Shown here one piece after another: positions 7,911-15,551 of a DNA stretch of 61,044 nucleotides (positions within the stretch are counted from its first letter, which is position 1; every line of letters begins with the position of its first letter). Source of the DNA: a virus. Below the pieces are notes generated by a model. The model worked only from the letters and a program-made list of their open reading frames with translations, did no database searches and had not been told where the DNA came from. A program made the translations under genes and the position numbers. The stretch is from positions 1 to 61,044 of the IMG/VR virus record IMGVR_UViG_3300012931_000291, one strand, 5' to 3'.

Positions 7911-7940
7911 TCGTTCTCAGATGAGAACGTGGATTGAAAC
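7910..7940 (+). CRISPR. Solitary type I-C-like CRISPR repeat (no array)
   Basis: A 31-base element between folE and queC has the full architecture of a type I-C (Cas5d-processed) repeat. It starts with GTCG, has a hairpin with arms CGTTCTC (7912-7918) and GAGAACG (7923-7929) around a 4-base AGAT loop, and ends in the canonical 3' handle GTGGATTGAAAC. Classical I-C repeats are usually 32 bases with a 5-base loop, so this one is a base shorter. No second copy occurs nearby and there are no cas genes. It lies on the transcribed strand. This matches the solitary repeat units known from phages, some of which act as RNA anti-CRISPRs. Identity strong, function inferred. Confidence 0.75.
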
Positions 7941-7993
7941 GAGGAAGAAACGGTCTGGGAAGAATTCCTGGCCCTTATTACTAGGAGGAAGAA

Positions 7994-8644
7994 ATGCGAG
8001 ATAAGCTTATCGTGACGAGTGGGGGCATGGATTCGATCACTCTCCTCTACGAGCAGAAGGACAACATTAAGCGAGCACTGTCCTTCTGGTATGGGCAGAA
8101 GCACAAGAAGGAGCTCGACTTCGCGCGGTGCAACTGTGAGAAGCTGGGAATAAGCTGGTCGCTTATCGACCTGTCCAGCCTCCTTCCTGATCTCAAGTCC
8201 AACTTGCTTTATGGGGGTGGTGACATTCCCGAAGGGCATTATGAGGACGAGAACCAGAAGCTCACTGTCGTCCCGTTCAGGAATGGGATTATGCTCTCGA
8301 TCGCCTGTGGCATCGCGGAGTCCTGCGGGTGCAAGTCCGTCCTGATCGCCAACCACGCTGGTGACCATGCTATCTACCCGGACTGCCGGGACACGTTTAT
8401 CGAGCCGATGGCTAACGCGATGAAGTATGGGACCTACGCAAGGATTGTCCTTGAGGCCCCTTATACATACAAGACCAAGCGTGATATCGGCCTCATCGGC
8501 CATGATCTGGGTATTGATTACGGGAATGATACTTGGACTTGCTATAAGGGTCGCGTTCGCCATTGCGGCAAGTGTGGTGCATGCACTGAACGAAGGGAGG
8601 CTCTTGCGGGCTTCGACAACACGGTTTACGAGGCTTGGCTATGA
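7994..8644 (+). CDS. queC: 7-cyano-7-deazaguanine synthase
   Basis: ATP-dependent ligase-type enzyme converting 7-carboxy-7-deazaguanine and ammonia to preQ0. The PP-loop SGGMDS is at residues 9-14, followed by LSFWYGQKHKKEL, the VVPFRNGIMLSIA segment and the ANHAGDHAIYPDCR motif. The C-terminal zinc site is present as CYKG, CGKCGAC and TERREA. Length of 216 aa is typical; it is not the longer Gat-QueC fusion that leads to amidated deazaguanine derivatives. AGGAGGAAGAA precedes the ATG. It overlaps the next gene by ATGA. Confidence 0.94.
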   Translation: MRDKLIVTSGGMDSITLLYEQKDNIKRALSFWYGQKHKKELDFARCNCEKLGISWSLIDLSSLLPDLKSNLLYGGGDIPEGHYEDENQKLTVVPFRNGIMLSIACGIAESCGCKSVLIANHAGDHAIYPDCRDTFIEPMANAMKYGTYARIVLEAPYTYKTKRDIGLIGHDLGIDYGNDTWTCYKGRVRHCGKCGACTERREALAGFDNTVYEAWL

Positions 8645-8940
8645 AGCTGTCAGAATTGCGTCCGTGCGACAAGTGTGGGGGACCGATCAATCCGATCTTC
8701 CACGTCGTCAGATATTCGCCCGCTGTCGTCAGTCAGCAGGCAGCGAGGGAGACGCTGGGCCTCAGCCAGATGTTCGGTGGTCACCTGGGTCTGGCGGAGG
8801 TGATGACCTCGAAGCCGGACGTAGTTTCGGTAGCCATGGACGACAAGGAGCACGCCGAGCTTGGTGTGGAGATCTTCCTCTGCAACGACTGCTACTGTGG
8901 CGATGTCAACCTTGCCGTCCTGGCAAAGAAGAAGGAGTAG
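8641..8940 (+). CDS. Small zinc-binding protein in the deazaguanine cluster
   Basis: A 99-residue protein with CDKCGGPI at the N terminus and CNDCYCGD near the C terminus, probably one zinc site formed by two CxxC knuckles. The start is ATG 8641, overlapping the queC stop, which implies coupled translation. I know no named family for it. Its position between queC and the glycosyltransferase-like gene suggests an accessory role in DNA modification, possibly sequence recognition or delivery to DNA, but nothing in the sequence proves this. Confidence 0.65.
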   Translation: MKLSELRPCDKCGGPINPIFHVVRYSPAVVSQQAARETLGLSQMFGGHLGLAEVMTSKPDVVSVAMDDKEHAELGVEIFLCNDCYCGDVNLAVLAKKKE

Positions 8941-8945
8941 ATTTC

Positions 8946-9617
8946 ATGGAGAAACTTACGAGAAAGGTTATGATCGGAACTCCCACATATGACGGACGTC
9001 TTGATGTTCGATATGTCGACGCGTTAATCAATACGATCAGGACAAGTCCTGTGGACACTTATGTGTTTCCTGTTTTCGTCCCTGGGGATGCGTTGGTTCA
9101 GCGCGCGCGGAACTACTTGTTTAGTTTAGCAATGCGTGCACAGGTGGACGATTTGGTCATGATCGATTCTGACATGGGGTGGGCTCCTGCTGATTTCTGG
9201 CGGTTGATGGCACATGACGTCCATTTTGTTGGAGCTCTTTGTCGACAGAAAATTGATGAAGTAGTACTAACAATTTACGCCCACGAAAATGCTATCCCCC
9301 AAGAATCAGGTTTGTTGGAGGTAGATGGTGTGGGGGGTATGGTTCGACTCACGTCTTTCGCGCTGAACAAGTTGTGGAATATGTCAAGTCCATACAAAAA
9401 CGGACTTGAGGTGTCACGAATGGTGTACGAAGTTACTATCGACGACAAGGGTGAATTAGTGGGAGAAGATCTTGCCGTGTGTAATAAGTGGAGATCTTTG
9501 AAGGAGCATGTGTATGTAGACACAACTATTTGTTGTGATCATGTTGGATTAAAGGTGTTTTCTATTCCGAAAGTCAGTAAGAACAAGGAGCAAGTAGATG
9601 AAGACCACACTCGATGA
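8946..9617 (+). CDS. Putative glycosyltransferase, GT-A fold
   Basis: A 223-residue protein starting MIGTPTYDGRLDVRYVDAL, with VQRARNYLFSLAM and LVMIDSDMGWAPADFWRL. The pattern of an N-terminal beta-alpha unit followed by a DxD-like DSDMGW motif is typical of the small GT-A (Anp1/GT2-like) glycosyltransferases common in phages. It lacks a membrane anchor. ATG 8946 is preferred; the longer open frame runs through queC in another frame. It is more AT-rich than queC and queF on either side. Because it is inside the modification cluster it might decorate a deazaguanine base, but phage glycosyltransferases also act on host surfaces. Confidence 0.55.
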   Translation: MEKLTRKVMIGTPTYDGRLDVRYVDALINTIRTSPVDTYVFPVFVPGDALVQRARNYLFSLAMRAQVDDLVMIDSDMGWAPADFWRLMAHDVHFVGALCRQKIDEVVLTIYAHENAIPQESGLLEVDGVGGMVRLTSFALNKLWNMSSPYKNGLEVSRMVYEVTIDDKGELVGEDLAVCNKWRSLKEHVYVDTTICCDHVGLKVFSIPKVSKNKEQVDEDHTR

Positions 9618-10047
9618 GATCAAGAAATGGGTCCCGCTGGCCAAGATGGAGTCAGCTGGCGAGGATGAGTTCAGGAAGAGGATCCAGGGCGCGATGGAGG
9701 TCGAGCTCCCACACGAGAAGCTTACACTTATCCCCTATCTTGGTAAGCCTGAGGTCGTGGAATACGCATCGGCAGAGCTCATAGGCCTCTGCCCTGTGAC
9801 CTTCCTCCCTGACGTCTACAAGATCAAGATTCGCTACGTCCCCGGGGAGAAGATTCCAGAGCTCAAGTCGCTGAAGTATTACTTCCTTGACTACGCAGAG
9901 CTCCCCATCTCCCACGAGCATCTGGCGTCGAGGATCTACGACCAGTTCAACGCGCAGGTGAATCCGCAGCTTCTGCGTGTCATCCTGGATGTCGCTGTCC
10001 GAGGGGGGATCATGACGACTGTCGACATCGGGACGGATGAGATATGA
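9598..10047 (+). CDS. queF: NADPH-dependent 7-cyano-7-deazaguanine reductase
   Basis: Reduces preQ0 to preQ1. The catalytic cysteine is C65 in LCPVTFLPD, with the general acid D72; H106-E107 occupies the substrate-binding position. The NADPH-binding signature E-L-K-S-L-K-Y-Y (residues 88-95) is present, which separates true QueF reductases from the archaeal QueF-like amidinotransferases that lack it. Length 149 aa matches unimodular QueF. It overlaps the glycosyltransferase gene by 20 bases, with GGAGCAAGTAG as ribosome site. It implies that preQ1 rather than preQ0 is the base precursor available to DpdA. Confidence 0.85.
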   Translation: MKTTLDEIKKWVPLAKMESAGEDEFRKRIQGAMEVELPHEKLTLIPYLGKPEVVEYASAELIGLCPVTFLPDVYKIKIRYVPGEKIPELKSLKYYFLDYAELPISHEHLASRIYDQFNAQVNPQLLRVILDVAVRGGIMTTVDIGTDEI

Positions 10048-10088
10048 TGTTATCCATGCTGATGCTCGACCGGATCAACCTGGCATAG

Positions 10089-10238
10089 ATGAGCGCAGTA
10101 AAGTGCGGAGTAAAGGAGCCTATGCTCATCATCGGCCCTGGATCCGCTGAGGATCTGCGCCAGGAGCTGGTCGGACGAATTGGAAAGTTCATCCCGAAGA
10201 GCGTAGTAGAAGGAAAGAAGGAGAGTACATGCAGCTAA
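10089..10238 (+). CDS. Possible small protein, 49 aa
   Basis: An open frame of 49 residues (inner ATG at 10122 after AAAGGAG) fills the gap between queF and dpdA and overlaps the dpdA start by 10 bases. It is continuous, apart from one TAG at 10086-10088, with a 14-codon frame that begins at ATG 10044 overlapping the queF stop. No family is recognised. It may be a real short gene, the remnant of a longer one, or noncoding. Confidence 0.35.
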   Translation: MSAVKCGVKEPMLIIGPGSAEDLRQELVGRIGKFIPKSVVEGKKESTCS

Positions 10239-11107
10239 GTATGCTTCTGGATTCGGGAGCATTCTCCGCGTGGACGAAGCACTCGTCAGTCGATTTGGAC
10301 GCTTACATCGCGTTCATCAAGGAGCACAAGGATGACTTCGAGTACTACGTTAATCTCGACTGCATTCCTGGCGAGTGGGGACGGAAGCCGACGCGCGAGG
10401 AGATCGAGGCCTCAGCGGCGAAGGGGTATGCGAACTACGAGTACATGCTGTCTAAGGGGATTGAGAAAGACCGTCTGATCCACGTTTTCCATCAGCACGA
10501 GGACTGGAAGTGGTTGAAAAAGATGGTCAAGGAGATCCCTTACATTGGCCTTTCCCCCGCCAACGATTCTACTCAGCCGAGCAAGAAGCGGTGGCTGGAC
10601 GAGTGTATGATGTACACGACTGACGACTGTGGCTATCCTTTGGTCAAGACTCATGGGTTTGCTGTCACGGGCGTCGGTTTCATGTACCGCTACCCTTGGT
10701 TCTCAGTGGATTCCTTGACTTGGCGCCTCTGCGCTGGGTATGGCGGTATCTTCGTACCCGCCTGGAACATGAAGGGGGAGTTCATCTACAGTCGCACGCC
10801 CTTGGCGACGAAGATCACGGTCCGCGGCTCGACGAGGGAGATCGTCATGCGGAGGTTTGACTTCCTCTCCACCCAGGAGAAGGACAAGGTCTACGAGTAC
10901 ATCGCTTCCAAGGGCTTTAAGATGGGCAAGTCTGTCATGGAAGATGGCAAGGAGAAGATTATTGAGGAGGGACTTGTCAACTCGCACAAGCAGCGGGAGC
11001 TCCTGAACATCATGTTCTTCGAGGACTTCCTAGCCCGGATCGACCCCTTCCCGCACCGCCGGTACAAGGGTAAGGAGCTTCTGGTTCAAGGCTTCAACTT
11101 TACATAG
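10229..11107 (+). CDS. dpdA: DpdA-type 7-deazaguanine DNA transglycosylase
   Basis: Predicted to exchange guanine in phage DNA for the 7-deazaguanine base made by the upstream genes. It belongs to the phage branch of the tRNA-guanine transglycosylase superfamily. The N-terminal LDSGAFSAW supplies the conserved aspartate; YVNLDCIPG, IHVFHQHED, YIGLSP and HGFAVTGVGFMYRYPW followed by SVDSLTW are typical of phage DpdA. Length 292 aa is short compared with bacterial DpdA, as expected for phages. AAGAAGGAGAGTAC precedes ATG 10229. It closes the modification cluster. Confidence 0.85.
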   Translation: MQLSMLLDSGAFSAWTKHSSVDLDAYIAFIKEHKDDFEYYVNLDCIPGEWGRKPTREEIEASAAKGYANYEYMLSKGIEKDRLIHVFHQHEDWKWLKKMVKEIPYIGLSPANDSTQPSKKRWLDECMMYTTDDCGYPLVKTHGFAVTGVGFMYRYPWFSVDSLTWRLCAGYGGIFVPAWNMKGEFIYSRTPLATKITVRGSTREIVMRRFDFLSTQEKDKVYEYIASKGFKMGKSVMEDGKEKIIEEGLVNSHKQRELLNIMFFEDFLARIDPFPHRRYKGKELLVQGFNFT

Positions 11108-11117
11108 GAGGGAGAGA

Positions 11118-11417
11118 ATGGTCTATCGAAGCGAACAGTGCCGCGACTTCTATCGCGACGTCGAACTTAACACTGGCTTAGGCGAGGAAGTGGTGGATGC
11201 GATTCTGACAAGGATGGACCTCGCCCTCAAGGACAATGGTTTCGGTGGTATTGAGGCGACTCTCGCTCGGACGGACTTTCCTCGCCCGGCTGACATGGAG
11301 GCTGCGAACGAGTTTTTGAAGGAGCAGAAAGGGAACATCAAACTCCTCGCCATCCGAAACGGAGTACCTCTAGACATCACGGTCGAGGGTGCTTACTACG
11401 AGATCAAGGAGAAGTGA
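11118..11417 (+). CDS. Hypothetical protein, 99 aa
   Basis: An unrecognised 99-residue, mostly helical, charged protein (EELNTG-type acidic N terminus, EFLKEQKGNIKLL C-terminal helix). GGAGGGAGAG lies directly before ATG 11118. The stop overlaps the next ATG (TGATG), so it is coupled to the small gene that leads into the sliding clamp. Confidence 0.65.
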   Translation: MVYRSEQCRDFYRDVELNTGLGEEVVDAILTRMDLALKDNGFGGIEATLARTDFPRPADMEAANEFLKEQKGNIKLLAIRNGVPLDITVEGAYYEIKEK

Positions 11418-11599
11418 TGCGTGTCTACTATGCAGGGTTCTACAACTTGAAGCCAGAGTACTTGGAGCCGATCAAAGACATCCAGGAGCTTCATGTCCTC
11501 AGGTCTTACTATTACCAAAAAGACCTCAGGGACTTCTTGAAGAAGGTCCACGAGTACAAAGCAGTACAAGAACAAGGAGTGAACAATGGAAGTGAATAG
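11417..11599 (+). CDS. Hypothetical protein, 60 aa
   Basis: A 60-residue basic, tyrosine-rich protein (RVYYAGFYNL..SYYYQKDL). ATG 11417 overlaps the preceding stop by one base; the AAGGAGAAG site is in the preceding gene. Its 3' end overlaps the clamp gene by 14 bases. Function unknown; tight coupling to the clamp gene hints at a replication accessory factor. Confidence 0.55.
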   Translation: MRVYYAGFYNLKPEYLEPIKDIQELHVLRSYYYQKDLRDFLKKVHEYKAVQEQGVNNGSE

Positions 11600-12638
11600 G
11601 GAGCGGCTACTTCAATCGCTTCAGAACGCGATCGTGGGCTCGGAGAAAGGAGAGTTTTTGAATAATGCTTTCTCCTTCAAGGACGGCTATGTCCACACCT
11701 TCAAGGACTTCGTCGCCTTGTCGATCCACCTGGGGGACGAGTTCAAGTTTCTCAAGGGGTCGATCCGGGCCACTGAGTTCTTTTCCCTCTTGTCCAAGTA
11801 CACGATGGAGAAAGTTGATATCAATGTCCTCGACAACGGGCTGGAGGTTTGTAGTGGTCGGTCTAAGGCTCTATTCACCTTTCTCGAAGAGTCCGTCCTC
11901 AAGCAGGTCGATAACATGGCCCTCGAGTCGCTCGTCTGGTACCCGATGCCTGACGACTTCCGCGACGCCCTCTCCTTCTGCCTCCTCGGCGTCCGCGAGT
12001 ACAATCTCGAAGGCGTCAGGGTGAAGGGGAAGCTTGCTCTCTCGGTCGATTCCAAGAGGGTAAACTACTTCGAGATGAAGGAGACGGCCGGCGATTTCCT
12101 CCTCGAGGAGAAGGTCGTCACCGAGCTCCTCAAGTTCCAGGACTTTGTCCAGCTGGCCCAGTCCGACCAGCGAGTGTTCGTCAAGCTCGGCGATGGAACT
12201 ATTGTCTCTGGGCGAAGGAAGATGGACGTTGATTACCCGCTTGACAAGATCACGGCGATGATCGAGCAGATCACTCCCACCGAGGAAGACCCGAAGGGCA
12301 AGCTGCCTACGAGCTTCAAGTCGATGATTGGCCGCGCGTCGGTCCTCTCCTCCGAGATGTCTGGCCTGGCGGTTATCAAGATGGTCTTCGACAAGGAGTT
12401 CATCGAAGCGTCGTCCGAGCGTGCGACTGGAAAGTACGACGAGAAGCTCGATTGGGAGGAGATACCTGCTGGCCTCGATCAGCCGATCACGGTGTTTCTC
12501 GAGTCGTCCGCCGCCTTGTATGCGCTCGAGAAGTCGAGGACCTTCGCCATCAAGTCGACCGAGGGTCTGAAGCGCCTCGTCTTCATCGGCGATAACTGCA
12601 AGTGTTTCCTGGCCGCGTACACCGAGGGCAAGGAATGA
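11586..12638 (+). CDS. Sliding clamp (DnaN-like)
   Basis: A 350-residue protein with the layout of a three-domain beta clamp. VKGKLALSVDSKRVNYFEM corresponds to the STDGHRL strand of DnaN. GRRKMDVDYPLDKI corresponds to the GxFPDYxxVIP segment. SFKSMIGRASVLSSEMSG corresponds to the AxxRVSILSSE helix that begins the last domain, and the C terminus ends in a strand pair as in clamps. Sequence identity to bacterial DnaN is low. It would tether the polymerase encoded immediately downstream (ATGA overlap) and be loaded by the clamp loader at 15552. Confidence 0.7.
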   Translation: MEVNRERLLQSLQNAIVGSEKGEFLNNAFSFKDGYVHTFKDFVALSIHLGDEFKFLKGSIRATEFFSLLSKYTMEKVDINVLDNGLEVCSGRSKALFTFLEESVLKQVDNMALESLVWYPMPDDFRDALSFCLLGVREYNLEGVRVKGKLALSVDSKRVNYFEMKETAGDFLLEEKVVTELLKFQDFVQLAQSDQRVFVKLGDGTIVSGRRKMDVDYPLDKITAMIEQITPTEEDPKGKLPTSFKSMIGRASVLSSEMSGLAVIKMVFDKEFIEASSERATGKYDEKLDWEEIPAGLDQPITVFLESSAALYALEKSRTFAIKSTEGLKRLVFIGDNCKCFLAAYTEGKE

Positions 12639-15316
12639 AACAAGGCTTCTTCGAGCAGCTCGGCCTGGAAGTGACCAAGACCTCCAGGCCGAGTTCTTCT
12701 CGTTCCGGCCCCCCTCGCAGGTCCTCCAACCTGACCAAGAAGGAGAATGAGACCTGCGAGGATTGCGGGTTGTACAAGACCTGCCAGTCGCCAAAGATGC
12801 CCCCAACGGGCAAAGGCGAGAAAGGCATCCTTATCGTCGCAGAAGCTCCGGGGAAGACAGAAGATGAGGAGGGGATCCAGCTGATCGGCAAGTCGGGCCA
12901 CTACCTGAGGACAGCACTAGAAGACCTCGGGGCTGACCTGGATCGTGACTTCTGGAAGACAAACGCAGTGATCTGCCGGCCGCCGGACAACCGCACGCCG
13001 ACGCCCAAGGAGCTTCGGATCTGCCGAGAAAACCTCCTGAACACGATCGAGGTCTACCAGCCGAAAGTCGTTGTCTTGATTGGCCAGCCGGCCTTCGACT
13101 CCTACCTGGGGCCTAGGCTGGTAGGCAGAATTAAAAATGTGCCGTATAGTAGTTGGGTGGGAATGACAATCCCCGACCAAGAAACCGGGCGATGGATCTG
13201 CCCGCTCTACCACCCCTCCTACCTCCTCCGCCTCCAGAATGAAGGCAGGAGAGATCGGGAGGAGCAGGAGGACAAAGTCCTCGCCGCGATGTACCGGCGA
13301 CAGCTCCAGCGTATTATCGACTTGGCCGATGAGCCCGTGCCCACCCTCGACTATGGCGATATCCAGACGACAGACGACGAGGCGACAGCAATCGAGTGGA
13401 TCAAGGCCGAGATGGCCGAGCAGCCCCGATGGCTCACCTTCGACTACGAGACCACTGGCCTGAAGCCCCACAGGGCGGGACACGGGATTCGAGTGGTCTC
13501 CTTCTGCGATGGGGTCAAGACCCGAGCGTTCAAGAACACCATGGAGACGGGGAAGTGGTGGGCCAAGCTCCTTCAGTCGTGCGACGAGAATCATACTGGG
13601 GTCATCGCGCACCACATGTCCTTCGAGGAGATGTGGTCGATGGAGATCCTGGGCACGAAGTTGGACATGAAGTGCCGCTGGGACACTATGCTCGGCGCGC
13701 ACATCATCGACAACAAGCGGTCGTGCGGATTGAAGTTCCTCGTCTACACGAAGTTCGGCGTCCTGGGATACGACCAGGACGTTGACTACTACATCGAGAC
13801 CAAGAAGCAGGGAGAGGACAACGACTCCTGCAACTCATTCAACCGGATTGACGAGGCTGACCAGAAGAAGCTCCTACGGTATGGTGCCGAAGATTCCTTT
13901 TTCACCTACAAGATCTTCCTCGATCAGTACGAGACGTTCAAGAAAGATCCCCACACCGGCCGTGGCGCAGCTTTCTTCTTCGAGTCCGTGGGCAGCTTGG
14001 CACGGATGCAGCAGAATGGCGTCTGCGTCGACATGGACGAACTCAAGTCGGTGAAGACCAAGATCACCAGGCGCCTCGAGTGCATCAAGGACCGAATCGA
14101 CTCCAGTCCCGAGGTCAAGAAGTGGGATGGCCTGACGGCGTTCAACTTCAAGTCAGGCCCCCAACTCTCCCACCTCCTGTACGACATCATGGGCATCGAG
14201 GTCAAGAAGAAGACTGGGTTGGACAAGGCCAGTACTGACGAGGAAGCTCTGGAGAAGATCGACGCGGATATTCCGATGGTTCATGATATTGTCGACTACC
14301 GCCATTGGTCGAAGGTCTTGACGACCTACCTGGGTCAGTACGAGCGGGAGGTGATGAATGGCCTGCTCCATGCCAACTTTGGTCTGGGCAACGTGGATAC
14401 CTTCCGCTCCTCCTCCTTCGACCCCAACCTCCAGAACGTGCCAAAGCGAGACGAGCAGGTCAAGAACTTGATCCGCTCGATCATCCGTCCGCGGCCGGGT
14501 CATCGGATCATCGAGTATGACTACAAGGCTCTGGAGGTCTCGATCGCGGGCTGCGTCTTCCGGGACCCCAACTGGCTCTCCTATTGCCGGGACACGTCGA
14601 AGGACATGCACCGCGATACAGCGATCGAGATTCTGTACCTGACTGACGAGTATGGGATGCCTTGGGAGGGGATCGAGAAGAAGATCGCCAAGCAGGTGCG
14701 GCAGGCGTCCAAGAACGGCTTCGTCTTCCCTTCAGTCTACGGCTCGTCTGGTAAGTCAGCTGCGGCAGGGATGTGGGAGCAGCTCCCAGACGACATCAAG
14801 CGTCATCTCAGGGTACACATTGGCATCAAGGACCTCGAAGGCTTTACTAAGAGGATGATTGCCTACGAGAAGGACTATTGGGGTGTGCGCTACCCCATCT
14901 ACGACAAGAACCGCCGTGATTTGTTCAAGTCCTACGAAAAGAAGGGGTATATTGAGCAAGTCACCGGGTTCCGCTGCTACGGGCCGATGTCGTTCATGCA
15001 AGTCGTGAACTACCCGGTTCAGGGCCCAGCCTCACACGTCAAGCTCAAGACCTTGTCCGAGGTGTCGCAGAGGATCGTCGACGAGAAGAAGGACATCTTG
15101 CCGATCATGGAGATCCATGACTCGATGCTCTTCGACGTGAATCCTGACGACGAGGCTTGGCTGGATGAGACAGTCCGCTACCATGGTATGGAGAAGGTGG
15201 CGCAGGATTGGAAGTGGATCATCGTCCCCCTGCTCCTCGAGAAGGAGCGGAGCGAAGTAGACGGGACCTGGGCCGTGATGAACGGATGTGGGTATCTTGG
15301 AGGAGGCAGAGAATGA
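12635..15316 (+). CDS. DNA polymerase family A with N-terminal uracil-DNA glycosylase
   Basis: An 893-residue fusion. Residues 40-230 form a family 4/5-type uracil-DNA glycosylase: C41-X2-C44 plus a later pair spaced C-X15-C are the four Fe-S ligands, AEAPGKTEDEEG is motif 1 and LYHPSYLLR motif 2. Residues about 250-440 are a 3'-5' exonuclease (FDYETTGL, HHMSFEEMW, YGAEDSFFTY). The polymerase domain has motif A EYDYKALE near 627, motif B RQASKNGFVFPSVYG near 690, and motif C as IHDSM near 828, where HDE is usual. ATG 12635 overlaps the clamp stop. It is the replicative polymerase and may repair uracil in its template. Confidence 0.9.
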   Translation: MKQGFFEQLGLEVTKTSRPSSSRSGPPRRSSNLTKKENETCEDCGLYKTCQSPKMPPTGKGEKGILIVAEAPGKTEDEEGIQLIGKSGHYLRTALEDLGADLDRDFWKTNAVICRPPDNRTPTPKELRICRENLLNTIEVYQPKVVVLIGQPAFDSYLGPRLVGRIKNVPYSSWVGMTIPDQETGRWICPLYHPSYLLRLQNEGRRDREEQEDKVLAAMYRRQLQRIIDLADEPVPTLDYGDIQTTDDEATAIEWIKAEMAEQPRWLTFDYETTGLKPHRAGHGIRVVSFCDGVKTRAFKNTMETGKWWAKLLQSCDENHTGVIAHHMSFEEMWSMEILGTKLDMKCRWDTMLGAHIIDNKRSCGLKFLVYTKFGVLGYDQDVDYYIETKKQGEDNDSCNSFNRIDEADQKKLLRYGAEDSFFTYKIFLDQYETFKKDPHTGRGAAFFFESVGSLARMQQNGVCVDMDELKSVKTKITRRLECIKDRIDSSPEVKKWDGLTAFNFKSGPQLSHLLYDIMGIEVKKKTGLDKASTDEEALEKIDADIPMVHDIVDYRHWSKVLTTYLGQYEREVMNGLLHANFGLGNVDTFRSSSFDPNLQNVPKRDEQVKNLIRSIIRPRPGHRIIEYDYKALEVSIAGCVFRDPNWLSYCRDTSKDMHRDTAIEILYLTDEYGMPWEGIEKKIAKQVRQASKNGFVFPSVYGSSGKSAAAGMWEQLPDDIKRHLRVHIGIKDLEGFTKRMIAYEKDYWGVRYPIYDKNRRDLFKSYEKKGYIEQVTGFRCYGPMSFMQVVNYPVQGPASHVKLKTLSEVSQRIVDEKKDILPIMEIHDSMLFDVNPDDEAWLDETVRYHGMEKVAQDWKWIIVPLLLEKERSEVDGTWAVMNGCGYLGGGRE

Positions 15317-15540
15317 ACAAGCGGTTGCAAGAAGCCGTCGATGAGCACCAGGCCGAAGAGGAAGAGTGGAGAACCATTCTCGACCAGTGTGACAAGATGC
15401 TCTTCGACGACGATTATGACTTCGCCTCAGACACAATCCAGGGCATCCGTGACCACATCGTGGAGAACAAGTCAGTCACGCCTGGGCAGAGGAAGGCGAT
15501 CGTTAACATTCGGCGGTCCGTAGAAAATCGAGATTGGTAA
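15313..15540 (+). CDS. Hypothetical protein, 75 aa
   Basis: A 75-residue acidic, helical protein (EEEEWRTILDQ..DDDYDFASDTIQGIRDHI) whose ATG overlaps the polymerase stop. GGAGGCAGAGA is the ribosome site. No known family. Its place between polymerase and clamp loader suggests a replication accessory role. Confidence 0.65.
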   Translation: MNKRLQEAVDEHQAEEEEWRTILDQCDKMLFDDDYDFASDTIQGIRDHIVENKSVTPGQRKAIVNIRRSVENRDW

Positions 15541-15551
15541 GGAGGATATGT

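Noticed and set aside
7910-7994. CRISPR array
   Set aside because: Only one repeat copy is present, the following 54 bases hold no second repeat and lead straight into the queC ribosome site, and there are no cas genes.
11871-12806. 311-codon minus-strand open frame
   Set aside because: It is a shadow of the clamp and polymerase genes produced by their codon bias.
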